From Bacillus sp. SM2101 (lineage in GTDB: Bacteria; Bacillota; Bacilli; Bacillales; SM2101): DNA of 64,000 nucleotides. The stretch is from positions 260,815 to 324,814 of the forward strand of contig NZ_JAEUFG010000002.1 in assembly GCF_018588585.1 (NCBI RefSeq). The letters are read 5' to 3'. This document shows positions 17,827 through 26,461 of the stretch, piece by piece. Position numbers and translations under genes: made by a program. The number at the start of each line of letters is the position of its first letter. Positions within the stretch are counted from its first letter, which is position 1. The notes beneath the pieces were generated by a model. The model was not told the origin of the DNA. It saw nothing but the letters and a program-made list of their open reading frames with translations, and did no database searches.

Positions 17827-18260
17827 ACTGTTAATGGGTCAATTCTTCATTCTTTAGGGTCTGTTTCAACTGTTTATCGGTCAATTCTCCTTTCTTTCGG
17901 GTCTATTCCAACTGTTTATCGGTCAATTCTCCTTTCTTTCGGGTCTATTCCAACTGTTTATCGGTCAATTCTCCTTTCTTTCGGGTCTATTCCAACTGTT
18001 TATCGGTCAATTCTCCTTTCTTTCGGGTCTATTCCAACTGTTTATCGGTCAATTCTCCTTTCTTTCGGGTCTATTCCAACTGTTTATCGGTCAGTTCGCC
18101 ATTCTTTCGGGTCAGTTTCAACTGTTTATCGGTCAATTCTCCTTTCTTTCGGGTCTGTTCAACTGTTTATCGGTCAATTCTCCTTTGTTTCGGGTCTGTT
18201 TCAACTGTTTATCGGTCAAATCTCCTTTCTTTCGGGTCTATTCCAACTGTTTATCGGTCC
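17827..18260. repeat. 42-bp tandem repeat array, about ten copies
   Basis: The unit is actgtttatcggtcaattct followed by cctttctttcgggtctattcca. Nine units run from 17869 to 18245, with a diverged one at 17827-17868 and a partial one ending near 18260. The first units are nearly identical; later ones carry substitutions and one has a 1-bp deletion. The plus-strand frame is open through most units but has no start codon; the other strand has stops in every frame. Confidence 0.92.
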
Positions 18261-18322
18261 TCACCTCTTTTAATGGGGGCTATTTACTAGCCAATCAACA
18301 CCTTTAATGATTTACTCGTTTT

Positions 18323-18703
18323 TCATTTTCTCGTCGATGCATTACTATTAAATACTTTGATTACTTCACGTATTTGTCGGGGAATTGGTACACCAAGTTT
18401 ACCACCGTTTTCTGTAATACTAATAAACTCAATAATAATATAAGCGATTGTTACCCCGTCGCCAATGTAACCTGTGCTAAACACTATTTTTTCCAGTAAA
18501 TAAACTGCGCTAATTAATAATAGGACGTACATTTTTTTCAGTAATCCTTTAAAACCATTTGCACCATTCAGATTTTTATCCATTAGACCAACAAGTAAGC
18601 CTGTAATACAATCAATAACCATCATTGCTAGGAGTATAGCTATTGCTAGACCTACACCTTCTATTAATAATGAGATGACATATCCAATTCCTACCCATTC
18701 CAT
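18323..18703 (-). CDS. Phage holin family protein
   Basis: 126 residues with three hydrophobic segments. The central signature MMVIDCITGLLVGLMDKNLNG and a C-terminal ISITENGGKLGVPIP are those of the toxin-secretion/phage-lysis holin family. Holins form membrane lesions that release endolysin, but no lysin gene is adjacent, so this is part of a prophage remnant. Confidence 0.85.
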   Translation of the reverse strand: MEWVGIGYVISLLIEGVGLAIAILLAMMVIDCITGLLVGLMDKNLNGANGFKGLLKKMYVLLLISAVYLLEKIVFSTGYIGDGVTIAYIIIEFISITENGGKLGVPIPRQIREVIKVFNSNASTRK

Positions 18704-19109
18704 ACAAGCTCTCCTTTCTCAGCAAAAATATTCTATCTCAACCTTAACTTGTTCTAAGATTTTTTTATTCCATCTATCTAAAGTCAATTTGCATTTTTTC
18801 CATTCTCACTATTTTGTTTTGACTAACTTTTGGAATCTTAGGCTACGTGACGATGGTACTGTAATGGCAGTCCATGTTCCTATTAATGTTTTTAATTACT
18901 TACCAATCAAACGGACTAAGATACTCTTTTGACAACCACCTACAATTTTCACAATGATTTTTTATAGCTTAGTTGAATCTTTACCAAATCACCTCAATTC
19001 ATCATTTTTTAGTTACTAAGTTTATAAGAAAGGACACCAAACCTCAGATATGATATCCAAAGCTTGGTGTCCTCCAGTCGACTGGTAGAACGTGATTTAT
19101 TTTTCTCTG
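18704..19109. other. Intergenic stretch between holin and xtrA
   Basis: No gene seen on either strand. It contains a 10-bp inverted repeat (aggacaccaa at 19031, ttggtgtcct at 19064) and the small palindrome ccagtcgactgg just downstream of xtrA, which could form its transcription end. Confidence 0.45.
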
Positions 19110-19304
19110 TTAAAACTCTTCACCTTCATCAAACTTAACTCTTGTCACTTCGTTTTGATGAGTAATAATCTTTGTTTCACCGTAACTAGGTAATTGAGAG
19201 ATCTTTGCTTTCCCGTTACTTACAATAACAACATAAGGTGCCTGTTGTTCATTTACATTAGTTTCAAACGTTGAATCTGTGATATCTATTTCTTTCAATC
19301 GCAT
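19110..19304 (-). CDS. XtrA/YqaO family phage protein
   Basis: 64 residues matching the XtrA/YqaO pattern: MRLKEIDI at the start, then VVIVSNGKAKISQLPSYGET and HQNEVTRVKFDEGE. In B. subtilis these occur in the early regions of prophage PBSX and the skin element. Function unknown. It is transcribed away from the Xre-type repressor, and the intervening 238 bases hold four palindromic sites. Confidence 0.85.
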   Translation of the reverse strand: MRLKEIDITDSTFETNVNEQQAPYVVIVSNGKAKISQLPSYGETKIITHQNEVTRVKFDEGEEF

Positions 19305-19359
19305 TTATCATCCCCACTACTTAAGGTGTAACGGGATTCACCTACCTTCCTTAAATAAA

Positions 19360-19499
19360 TTGCCATATTGGCAAAAAATATTTCTTCCACTTATGAATAT
19401 GTCATATTTTTGTGATAATATCATATTAACTTACCTAAAAGGTAATTGTCCACATCTTTTTACCATTTAGGTAATTATACTTACTTACCGAATTGGTAA
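19360..19499. promoter_or_regulatory. Four palindromic operator-like sites (TTACCN5GGTAA)
   Basis: Sites: ttgccatattggcaa (19360-19374), ttacctaaaaggtaa (19431-19445), ttaccatttaggtaa (19460-19474) and ttaccgaattggtaa (19485-19499). The last overlaps the likely -35 of the repressor gene, whose -10 TATAAT is at 19509-19514. They are the obvious candidates for binding by the Xre protein encoded at 19543, giving autoregulation and control of xtrA. Confidence 0.8.
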
Positions 19500-19542
19500 A
19501 TGCTAAAATATAATCATAAATAACTGTAGAGGAGAATATTCG

Positions 19543-19899
19543 ATGAAGGTATTAGGGGAACGGATCAGATCGTTACGGCTAAGTCAGGGATTTTCACAAA
19601 AGGAGGTTGCTCATGCGATCGGAGTATCTAATGTCCAGCTCTCCCGTTATGAATCTGGTGATCGCAAGCCTGATGCGGAAACAATCAAGGACCTTGCAGA
19701 TTTTTTCAATGTATCAACAGATTACTTGTTAGGACGAGCAGACAATCCCGTTTCATTAGCTCTAGTAAAACAAGAAGATCATAAAGAAAGCTTATTTTTC
19801 TTTGATCAAAAGAGTATTACAGAGGAGGAAGCCCAAGCATTAAATGATCACTTAAAATACCTGCGAGCAATCGCTAAAAAAGTAAATAAGGACGACTAA
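19543..19899 (+). CDS. Xre-family transcriptional repressor
   Basis: 118 residues. An N-terminal helix-turn-helix domain (IRSLRLSQGFSQKEVAHAIGVSNVQLSRYESGDRKPDAETIKDLADFF in outline; residues about 5-60) ends in the usual TDYLLGRAD. The C-terminal half is a short helical region (ITEEEAQALNDHLKYLRAIA) suited to dimerisation. It is typical of immunity repressors that pair with ImmA-type proteases, and such a gene follows directly. A spacer with four palindromes lies upstream. GAGGAG precedes the ATG. Confidence 0.9.
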   Translation: MKVLGERIRSLRLSQGFSQKEVAHAIGVSNVQLSRYESGDRKPDAETIKDLADFFNVSTDYLLGRADNPVSLALVKQEDHKESLFFFDQKSITEEEAQALNDHLKYLRAIAKKVNKDD

Positions 19900-19957
19900 T
19901 CATAGCTTACAAATATTTTAGTCAACTCCATTTAATTCTATTTCCACTACTAAATGA

Positions 19958-19986
19958 TTGCAAATAAGAACATATGTTTGTATAAT
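19958..19986 (+). promoter_or_regulatory. Promoter of the ImmA-like gene with an embedded LexA-like box
   Basis: TTGCAA (19958-19963) and TATAAT (19981-19986) are separated by exactly 17 bases. The spacer contains gaacatatgttt (19968-19979), which matches the Bacillus LexA/DinR core GAAC-N4-GTTY. Confidence 0.6.
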
Positions 19987-20006
19987 TTATGTAAGAGGTG
20001 AAATTT

Positions 20007-20486
20007 GTGGAAGTAGTATATAAACCAACACTTTTAGAAACATGGGTTTCAGTTTGGTATAAAAAAATGAACATCCATCAACCATCAGATATCCTTGAAG
20101 AAGCCATTTGTCAAATCAATAATATTTATTTTTTCCGAAGGCCCATACCGAGCTATTCTTATGAGAACGGCAAGTTTAAATCCATTACTGTTGATTCAAG
20201 AGTACAAGCTTTACAGCAGAGAGAACAATTTTTTCACGAGCTCTGTCATATTCTTCGACATTACGGCTGGCAATTACAAATGATGCCTCCAACATTTAGA
20301 GACTTACAAGAGCGTGATGCCCAACATTTCACTTTATATGCAGCAATTCCATACCATATGATAATGGCATATAATCTCAAAAGCTCAACAATCATCGATA
20401 CACTTATAGAAGACTTCAAGGTTAGCGAGCAGCTATGTACAGAAAGAGTAAGAAGAATATTTAGAAATTCATCAGTTGTAAAATAA
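20007..20486 (+). CDS. ImmA/IrrE family metallo-endopeptidase
   Basis: 159 residues with the zinc protease motif HELCH (HExxH) in FFHELCHILRH near residue 75 and a downstream acidic/His segment (ERDAQHFTLYAAIPYHMI) typical of COG2856 proteins. In the ICEBs1 system ImmA cleaves the Xre-type repressor ImmR to derepress the element; by analogy this protein probably cleaves the repressor encoded just upstream. The start is GTG 20007, eight bases after AGAGG; a GTG nine bases earlier lies inside that site. It has its own promoter with a LexA-like box. Confidence 0.85.
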   Translation: MEVVYKPTLLETWVSVWYKKMNIHQPSDILEEAICQINNIYFFRRPIPSYSYENGKFKSITVDSRVQALQQREQFFHELCHILRHYGWQLQMMPPTFRDLQERDAQHFTLYAAIPYHMIMAYNLKSSTIIDTLIEDFKVSEQLCTERVRRIFRNSSVVK

Positions 20487-20569
20487 CTCCTTTAGGGTAA
20501 CAGTGTCTGTATATTTACACTTAAGATGTAGACATATCATGATGATTAATACTAGTAAACAAAAAAAGA

Positions 20570-20585
20570 CCGAGAAATTTCTCGG
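20570..20585. terminator. Hairpin between ImmA-like and S4-domain genes
   Basis: ccgagaaatttctcgg is a perfect palindrome flanked on its left by aaaaaaaga, so read on the minus strand it is followed by T residues. It suits the gene ending at 20611. Confidence 0.7.
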
Positions 20586-20610
20586 CCCATCCCTATATAA
20601 AAACTACGGC

Positions 20611-21129
20611 TTAAACATCATGCTCAGTGTTAGTTATTAATAGAACAATGTTATCTCCACTACGTATTCTTGTACTTGGCTTAACATGTTGTTTATTAAC
20701 AGTTATTAAACTGTCCTGCAACTTTTTTACAATTTCGTTTCTACTAATATTACTTAAGCGATCAGCTAACACTTTATCTATTCGAAAATCACCAATCACA
20801 TGAATTATTGATATTTGAACACATGCTATCTCATTAACTACTAACGATTTATAACAAATTGGGGTATTAACTTCGTCATCAGTTGGGACAGCTTCATTCA
20901 ACCTAATGTGATCGGTATAGCTTTTATAAGCTTCAAGCTTTTTATTCCACGTATGGTTTTTTTCACACTTATAAATCGCATATCGATAAATATTTTTTCC
21001 ATTCGCATTATGGCGTCTAATTAATGTATCGTAATAGAGAACGACTCTACCACAATTTGAACAATAGCGTTGCTCTTGTATCACATCTTCCATATTAATT
21101 AAATTCCAATAAAAGTGTTTTACGTTCAT
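20611..21129 (-). CDS. Zinc-ribbon plus S4-like RNA-binding domain protein
   Basis: About 172 residues. The N-terminal third has CSNC and a later CEKNH, a likely zinc ribbon. The C-terminal part reads RIDKVLADRLSNISRNEIV then ITVNKQHVKPSTRIRSGD, which is the S4 RNA-binding pattern (alpha-helix, LVxVNGxxVKPSxxVxxGD). The middle is a variable linker. An RNA- or ribosome-related role is inferred from the S4 domain only. ATG 21129 sits after GAGGTG; an internal ATG (MEDVIQ) is a second option. Confidence 0.65.
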   Translation of the reverse strand: MNVKHFYWNLINMEDVIQEQRYCSNCGRVVLYYDTLIRRHNANGKNIYRYAIYKCEKNHTWNKKLEAYKSYTDHIRLNEAVPTDDEVNTPICYKSLVVNEIACVQISIIHVIGDFRIDKVLADRLSNISRNEIVKKLQDSLITVNKQHVKPSTRIRSGDNIVLLITNTEHDV

Positions 21130-21138
21130 TTTCTTCAC

Positions 21139-21503
21139 CTCTTCACAAGATAAAGAAACGAAACAACTACTCGGATATATTTTGTAGCATGACCAATTTC
21201 TTAATTATTGCATATAAAAAAGTTCCCCCGACAGCGAGAGAACTTAGAATATTGCATACTACACATATTCGTTCCGTTCCTTTGTAATGGGATAAAAAGA
21301 CAGACTTCTCCTAAGAAAATATATACTATTTCAAAGAAGCACTATCAAATTTGTTGGTCCATTACAAAGTAGATGTTGGCATAAACAGAACCGAATCCTT
21401 TCTCCAAGTAGATTTATTTGTATATTAACATACACTACTAAAATTACCAATATATTCTTATACTATTAACTGTTATAAAACATGCGTATCATTATTAAGC
21501 CTT
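21139..21503. other. Intergenic stretch downstream of the MCP gene
   Basis: No gene seen. It holds the terminator at 21221-21244 and a 10-bp inverted repeat (tttgtaatgg near 21281, ccattacaaa near 21359) about 70 bases apart. Confidence 0.5.
21221..21244 (-). terminator. Terminator of the GNAT-MCP operon
   Basis: On the minus strand agttctctcg pairs with cgggggaact using two G-U pairs, followed by tttttatatg. It lies about 260 bases past the MCP stop codon. Confidence 0.6.
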
Positions 21504-22964
21504 TCATGAATCTAATGCAACAATCTTCTTTCCTAGGTTAGAAAAACCATCTGACAATCTAGAAATACTTTGTTGTTGGTTAATGACTAATTCTTTGACA
21601 TCAGCAATACTATTTGTGTTCTTCTGAGTGATATTTGTGTTAACTTCAACTTTTGAACCTACCTCTTGCATCATCGATTGAACACCCATTATAAATTCTT
21701 GCAAATGTATCGTTTTATCATGGAAACTTTCCATGTAAGAATTTACATTTGAAGATATCATTCTTACATGATTCATTCCTTGTCGATTCTTCTTAATGGA
21801 TTCCTGAGATCCAGTTATCGTGTGCGATGCTTTGTTAATTTTCTCTCGAAAAGCTAAAAGATGTTCACCAATTGATTCAGATGACTCTTTTGAAGACTCA
21901 GCGAGCTTTCTTACCTCTTCTGCAACAACAGAAAATCCTTTACCGTGTTCTCCCGCTCTAGCAGCTTCAATCGCTGCGTTTAATGCTAATAAATTCGTTT
22001 GTTCCGCTATATCTGATATTGTGCTTAAAGTGTCTTCAATAATTTGTGTTGTGTTTTTTACATCTTCCATTAAATCAACGGTTAGTTCAATGTCACAATT
22101 AAATTCTTCAAGATCTTTTTCTAATTCTCCGACTTTGCTCACGCTTTCTGTTGTTGCCTGTTTTGTAGATTCAACATATTCATTCATTTCTACAACGGAT
22201 TTAGTAATATTTTCTATTTGTACATTTGTTGATTCCATTTCACTATACAATTCCTCTGTAAGGCTTGCTTGTTCACCATAAGCAATTACCATACTTTCAA
22301 TTGAAGCCATCATTTCCTCAGACCGTTGACCTGCATCGTTTGTTTCAGTATTTAAATTCTCTTGATACTCTTTAACTGAAACAATTGAGGAATGGATATT
22401 AGCTAAAATGTGTGTAAGGTTATCTTTAGATTTGATCGCTTCGGCCTTCTGTTCTTCATTTTCTTCCCGTAATTTATTATTAAATCTCGTCTGTACAGCA
22501 TTTGCAACGAAAACAAATAAAAATGACATTAAAATATATGCTGTATCTTGTTGCGTGATCTCAGCTATAGATTGTTCAAGATTTAATAACACAACTACGA
22601 ATGTAATAATAAAAACTACAATGTTTATATTTCTTTCTTGATATATTCCCACTATAGTCATTAAAACAAATAAGAACATGATATTTACAATATGAGGATC
22701 TAAGACAAGTAACATGATCATGAAAGTGCCTGCTAGAAGGATATTAAAGTATTTAAATATATTCACATATTTCTTTAATTTAGATCGGTTGGAAATGAAA
22801 TAAACTGGTCCTAAAACTAAATATATAAACCCTAATAAAGGTAATACTACATTTAAAGGCACACCTATTAATATGTTAAATATTTGAGTTAACGTAACCA
22901 TTGCAGCAAAAATAATCATGACTATGTTATTTCTTTCATTCATTAATTTCATATTACTTTCCAT
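21504..22964 (-). CDS. Methyl-accepting chemotaxis protein without an extracellular sensor domain
   Basis: 486 residues. The N-terminal ~160 residues are five or six closely spaced hydrophobic helices with no sizeable outside loop and no clear HAMP domain. The C-terminal cytoplasmic coiled coil carries the signalling tip [19 protein letters not shown] plus [16 protein letters not shown] that contacts CheA/CheW. Signal perception would be within or at the membrane. It starts 28 bases after the GNAT-like gene ends, so the two form an operon ending at the terminator near 21230. Confidence 0.88.
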   Translation of the reverse strand: MESNMKLMNERNNIVMIIFAAMVTLTQIFNILIGVPLNVVLPLLGFIYLVLGPVYFISNRSKLKKYVNIFKYFNILLAGTFMIMLLVLDPHIVNIMFLFVLMTIVGIYQERNINIVVFIITFVVVLLNLEQSIAEITQQDTAYILMSFLFVFVANAVQTRFNNKLREENEEQKAEAIKSKDNLTHILANIHSSIVSVKEYQENLNTETNDAGQRSEEMMASIESMVIAYGEQASLTEELYSEMESTNVQIENITKSVVEMNEYVESTKQATTESVSKVGELEKDLEEFNCDIELTVDLMEDVKNTTQIIEDTLSTISDIAEQTNLLALNAAIEAARAGEHGKGFSVVAEEVRKLAESSKESSESIGEHLLAFREKINKASHTITGSQESIKKNRQGMNHVRMISSNVNSYMESFHDKTIHLQEFIMGVQSMMQEVGSKVEVNTNITQKNTNSIADVKELVINQQQSISRLSDGFSNLGKKIVALDS

Positions 22965-22992
22965 GCAAAAAACTACTTCCCTTCTCTGTTGT

Positions 22993-23532
22993 TTAAACTG
23001 AAACTACATCTTTTATTTCGACCATTTCCTTCCACCAATTGAACGTGTTTTTATTTTCATAAACAACTACTGCATCCATTATTGCAGGTATTACATCTGC
23101 TCCTTTATAGAAAAATTTATCACTTACTTGTTTAATATCACACTTGTAAACTTTATCAATATATTGATAAACTTTGGGATCACATAAGGCAATAGCATGT
23201 GTGTATTTATATCTTTCTGCATATTGAACAGCCAACCTAATTCCATTCATTCCTAACACACCTCGATAATGAGGTAAAACGGCATAACCGTCAATTTCAA
23301 AGACTTTCATGTCCTCTTTAATAACGTCTTTAAATATTTCACTTGTAAATTCGCTCATGTATGCAGATGGTGAAAATTCAACAGTCCCCCCTGCTTCTCC
23401 ATTATCAGCTATTAATAAAAATTTATCGGAGTGTTGATTATGTTCCATTTCAAATCCTTTTTCTTGCCAACACGATTGCTTAATGTTGTTAAACAAATCT
23501 AATTGAGATGTACTACTTACAACTTTATACAT
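22993..23532 (-). CDS. GNAT/autoinducer-synthase-like protein
   Basis: 179 residues, not matched to a named family. The pattern [54 protein letters not shown] and [19 protein letters not shown] resembles the GNAT fold: strand 4, a variant acetyl-CoA loop after the strand, then the C-terminal strand pair. This is the version seen in autoinducer-synthase-like N-acyltransferases rather than classical GNATs. It is upstream of, and apparently co-transcribed with, a membrane chemoreceptor. Enzyme activity is inference. Confidence 0.5.
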   Translation of the reverse strand: MYKVVSSTSQLDLFNNIKQSCWQEKGFEMEHNQHSDKFLLIADNGEAGGTVEFSPSAYMSEFTSEIFKDVIKEDMKVFEIDGYAVLPHYRGVLGMNGIRLAVQYAERYKYTHAIALCDPKVYQYIDKVYKCDIKQVSDKFFYKGADVIPAIMDAVVVYENKNTFNWWKEMVEIKDVVSV

Positions 23533-23926
23533 TGCTTCGCCAACTTTCTCCTCATTTATTAATTATTCCTATCCTTACTATATCGCCATTAATTACAAAT
23601 TTTTAATACTACTTTCTATTTATTTCATAAAATTTAACAACTAGTTATTTTGTAACAACAAATTGAATTTTTTACCAATTTATACTTTTTAAAAATAAGT
23701 CATCAATGGTTCTAATTAGGAGATGCTCATAAAAATATGATGTAAGTAATAAGTTGACATATTATACTGTAAGTTCTTACAATTACGGTAATTCATTTAG
23801 CAAAATATAGGATGATTAACATTACTTCATCACTGATCACATACCTTCAACTATTGGAAAACCTTTGAAGACCTTCTTCTTTTTGACTGAAGTTCTTTAC
23901 ATTTTATAAACAGGAGGAGAATTTAG
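23533..23926. other. Divergent intergenic region
   Basis: AT-rich DNA between the minus-strand GNAT-MCP operon and the plus-strand PNPOx-like gene. No gene or clear repeat seen. Confidence 0.5.
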
Positions 23927-24478
23927 ATGGGAAAACAATTTAGGGAGTTAACTGAAGAACAAATACACTTCATACAAGATCAACACATCTTTTTCATTGC
24001 CACTGCCCCAACGGGTGATGGAAGAATTAATTTGTCACCAAAAGGGTACGACTCCATAAAAGTCATCAATAACCATACTATTTCTTATGTGGATTTTGCA
24101 GGCAGTGGCAACGAAACAGCAAATCATTTACTCGATAATTCGAGGATTACATTTATGTGGTGTAGTTTTGAACAAAAGCCCCTCATTTTAAGAGCATATG
24201 GATACGGCGAAGTTATAAAAAAATATACTGATGAATATTTTACATGGATGGACAATTATTATGCTCATATCCCACCCGAATCAGCTAGACAAATTTTTGT
24301 CGTGAATATAGAATCTGTTCAAACTAGTTGTGGTTTTGCTATTCCGTTAATGGAATACGTAAACGATAGAGACACATTAAGTGCTTGGACAAAAAATAAG
24401 ACTACTCAAGGAAAGTTAGACGAATATATAAAAAAACATGAACCTCGTCTAGATGAAAAATATCCTATACAAAAATAG
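23927..24478 (+). CDS. Pyridoxamine 5'-phosphate oxidase family protein
   Basis: 183 residues with the split-barrel flavin-binding fold: FIATAPTGDGRINLSPKGYD near the N terminus and ISYVDFAGSGNETANHLLDNSRITFMW following. This subgroup is usually an FMN- or F420-type oxidoreductase of unknown substrate rather than true PdxH. AGGAGG precedes the ATG. It is followed within 90 bases by the APH-family gene in the same direction. Confidence 0.82.
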   Translation: MGKQFRELTEEQIHFIQDQHIFFIATAPTGDGRINLSPKGYDSIKVINNHTISYVDFAGSGNETANHLLDNSRITFMWCSFEQKPLILRAYGYGEVIKKYTDEYFTWMDNYYAHIPPESARQIFVVNIESVQTSCGFAIPLMEYVNDRDTLSAWTKNKTTQGKLDEYIKKHEPRLDEKYPIQK

Positions 24479-24566
24479 ATGAGCTTTAAAATATACAACT
24501 TTAGATTATATGAGGAACGAATGTAAAAAGACATATAGCCTTAATTTTTTTGAAGGGTTGAGAAAT

Positions 24567-25418
24567 ATGAGTGTAACAAAAATAATTAACCAATTAATAG
24601 AACATAATATTATCCCATCAAAACCAGAATATAAACCATTAACTGGTGGTACTGTTAGTGAACTATACCTAATAAAAAATGTGGATAACTCTCATTATGT
24701 TATTAAAATTAATGAAACTAATATTGTGAAGTCAGAGGCTGAATATCTTAATTATTATAAGAATATCAGTTTAATACCTAACCTTATTTTTGTAGAGCCA
24801 TCGTATAAATACATCGTTTATTCTTTTATTCCTGGCGCTACAAACTATACACTGAAAAGTAAAAAAGACTTACTTATCACACTTGTGTTAGAGCTAATAA
24901 ATAATTATCAAACAGTCACTTCAAAGGAAAATTGGGGATGGGCAGATGAACCAGCAGAATCATGGAGAGACTTTCTTAAGAGTGAAATCACTCGTGCGAA
25001 CACTCACATAGCCCCTTATTTAGGCAGTGCTGAATATGATTTTGTTCTTAATTTAATTCCTGAATCATCTACTTCGACTCACCCGTACTTACTTCACGGT
25101 GATTGTGGTATGCACAACTTTATTTTTGACTTGGCAGAATTAAAGGGAGTCATTGATCCAGCACCGGTTTTAGGAAGAAGCTACTATGATTTAATTTATG
25201 CTTTTTGTTCCTCTCCAGTAGAGTTAACAGTAGAGACGATAGATTCAGCTATGCTGCATTTAACAACTGATGATCGTGGTTGCTTTTCATATAAGGATGT
25301 ACTTATTGTCTTATACCTCAGAATAGCAGCATGCATCAAACATCATCCAGACGATTTTGATGCATATAAAAGAGCGTGGTATTACTGGAAAGAAATATTA
25401 ACGAGGAGAAAGCTATAG
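24567..25418 (+). CDS. Aminoglycoside phosphotransferase (APH) family kinase
   Basis: 283 residues of kinase-like fold. Visible motifs are the catalytic loop HGDCGMHNFIFD near residue 175-186 and the Mg-binding GVIDPAPVLG, with the N-terminal lobe TGGTVSELYLIKN and a lysine in YVIKIN. ATG 24567 is chosen for its upstream GAAGGG; the longer frame from 24510 has none. Many members phosphorylate small molecules other than antibiotics, so resistance cannot be assumed. A strong terminator follows at 25491. Confidence 0.8.
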   Translation: MSVTKIINQLIEHNIIPSKPEYKPLTGGTVSELYLIKNVDNSHYVIKINETNIVKSEAEYLNYYKNISLIPNLIFVEPSYKYIVYSFIPGATNYTLKSKKDLLITLVLELINNYQTVTSKENWGWADEPAESWRDFLKSEITRANTHIAPYLGSAEYDFVLNLIPESSTSTHPYLLHGDCGMHNFIFDLAELKGVIDPAPVLGRSYYDLIYAFCSSPVELTVETIDSAMLHLTTDDRGCFSYKDVLIVLYLRIAACIKHHPDDFDAYKRAWYYWKEILTRRKL

Positions 25419-25490
25419 TACCTATTAAATGAGCCTATTCTTTCATAGCTTCAAAATAGGAAGAAGTGTTTTATTAAGTAAAATCAAAGT

Positions 25491-25519
25491 CAAACAGCAC
25501 CAGATTCCGGTGCTGTTTG
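25491..25519. terminator. Terminator between APH-family gene and psuG
   Basis: A perfect 11-bp stem (caaacagcacc / ggtgctgtttg) with a 7-base loop between converging genes. Confidence 0.8.
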
Positions 25520-25552
25520 AACTTATTATTTAGACGTGAGGGTAACCCATCT

Positions 25553-26461
25553 CTATAGATTTGCTGCTATTTTAGCAGCGACAATTGCATTATTTTTTAC
25601 TAAGGCAATGTTTGCTATCAAGCTTCTTCCATCTGTTAATGCTTTCACTTTGTCTAGTAAAAAAGGTGTTGCGTCTTTTCCTGAAATTCCATTCTCTTCT
25701 GCTTCAACGAGCGCTTTGTCAATGATTGATGTAATATACACTTCATCTAATTCATCTTCAGTCGGGATCGGATTAGCAATGACGAGACCACCTTGTAATC
25801 CCAGCTCCCACTTCGTCTGAATTAAATTAGCTATTTCCTTCGGTGAATCTATTTGATAATCTACTTCAAATTGACTCGTTCTTGAGTAAAATGCTGGTAA
25901 TGCTTTTGTGCCATGACCTATAACTGGAACACCGTTTGTTTCTAGATATTCTAACGTTAGTCCTAAATCTAATATTGACTTGGCACCCGCACATACGACT
26001 GCTACATTTGTTTGAGCAAGCTCTTGAAGGTCAGCTGATATATCCATCGTCTGCTCTGCCCCACGGTGAACACCACCGATCCCACCTGTGGCAAATACTT
26101 TAATGCCTGCAAGATGAGCACAAATCATAGTAGCTGCCACCGTTGTTGCGCCGTGCTTTTTCATTGCAACGATATACGGTAAATCTCTTCTACTTACTTT
26201 TTCTATTTCCTTACTCGTAGCTAATAGCTCAAGCTCTTCATTATTTAATCCAATTTTTATTTTTCCATCTAATATGGCAATTGTAGCAGGTACAGCACCG
26301 TTATCTCGAATTAATGCTTCTACTTCTTTTGCGGTTTCTACATTTTGCGGGTAAGGCATACCGTGCGAAATGATTGTTGATTCTAATGCTACAACCGGCT
26401 TTTTTTCTTCTATTGCCTTTGTCACTTCCTCTGAATACACTAGCACATCTTGTAAATTCAT
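25553..26461 (-). CDS. psuG: Pseudouridine-5'-phosphate glycosidase
   Basis: 302 residues. It cleaves pseudouridine 5'-phosphate to uracil and ribose 5-phosphate, the second step of pseudouridine breakdown. Recognisable segments are [17 protein letters not shown] at the start, [22 protein letters not shown] in the middle, [17 protein letters not shown] and [20 protein letters not shown]. Length agrees with the family (about 305-310). Its ATG begins immediately after the psuK stop codon, so the pair is translationally linked. Confidence 0.95.
   Translation of the reverse strand: MNLQDVLVYSEEVTKAIEEKKPVVALESTIISHGMPYPQNVETAKEVEALIRDNGAVPATIAILDGKIKIGLNNEELELLATSKEIEKVSRRDLPYIVAMKKHGATTVAATMICAHLAGIKVFATGGIGGVHRGAEQTMDISADLQELAQTNVAVVCAGAKSILDLGLTLEYLETNGVPVIGHGTKALPAFYSRTSQFEVDYQIDSPKEIANLIQTKWELGLQGGLVIANPIPTEDELDEVYITSIIDKALVEAEENGISGKDATPFLLDKVKALTDGRSLIANIALVKNNAIVAAKIAANL

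Noticed and set aside
17827..18260. Array as a CRISPR or as a coding repeat
   Set aside because: There are no variable spacers, so it is not CRISPR. The open plus frame has no start codon or ribosome binding site, so coding is unsupported.
18675..18932. 85-residue plus-strand frame overlapping the holin start
   Set aside because: No ribosome binding site and no recognisable pattern; it opposes the holin gene.
19031..19086. Inverted repeats after xtrA as a phage attachment site
   Set aside because: No matching copy of the sequence was found on the other side of the prophage remnant, so an att site cannot be supported.
24567..25418. APH-family kinase as an antibiotic-resistance gene
   Set aside because: The family also contains kinases for many ordinary metabolites and no resistance-specific feature or mobile context is visible.
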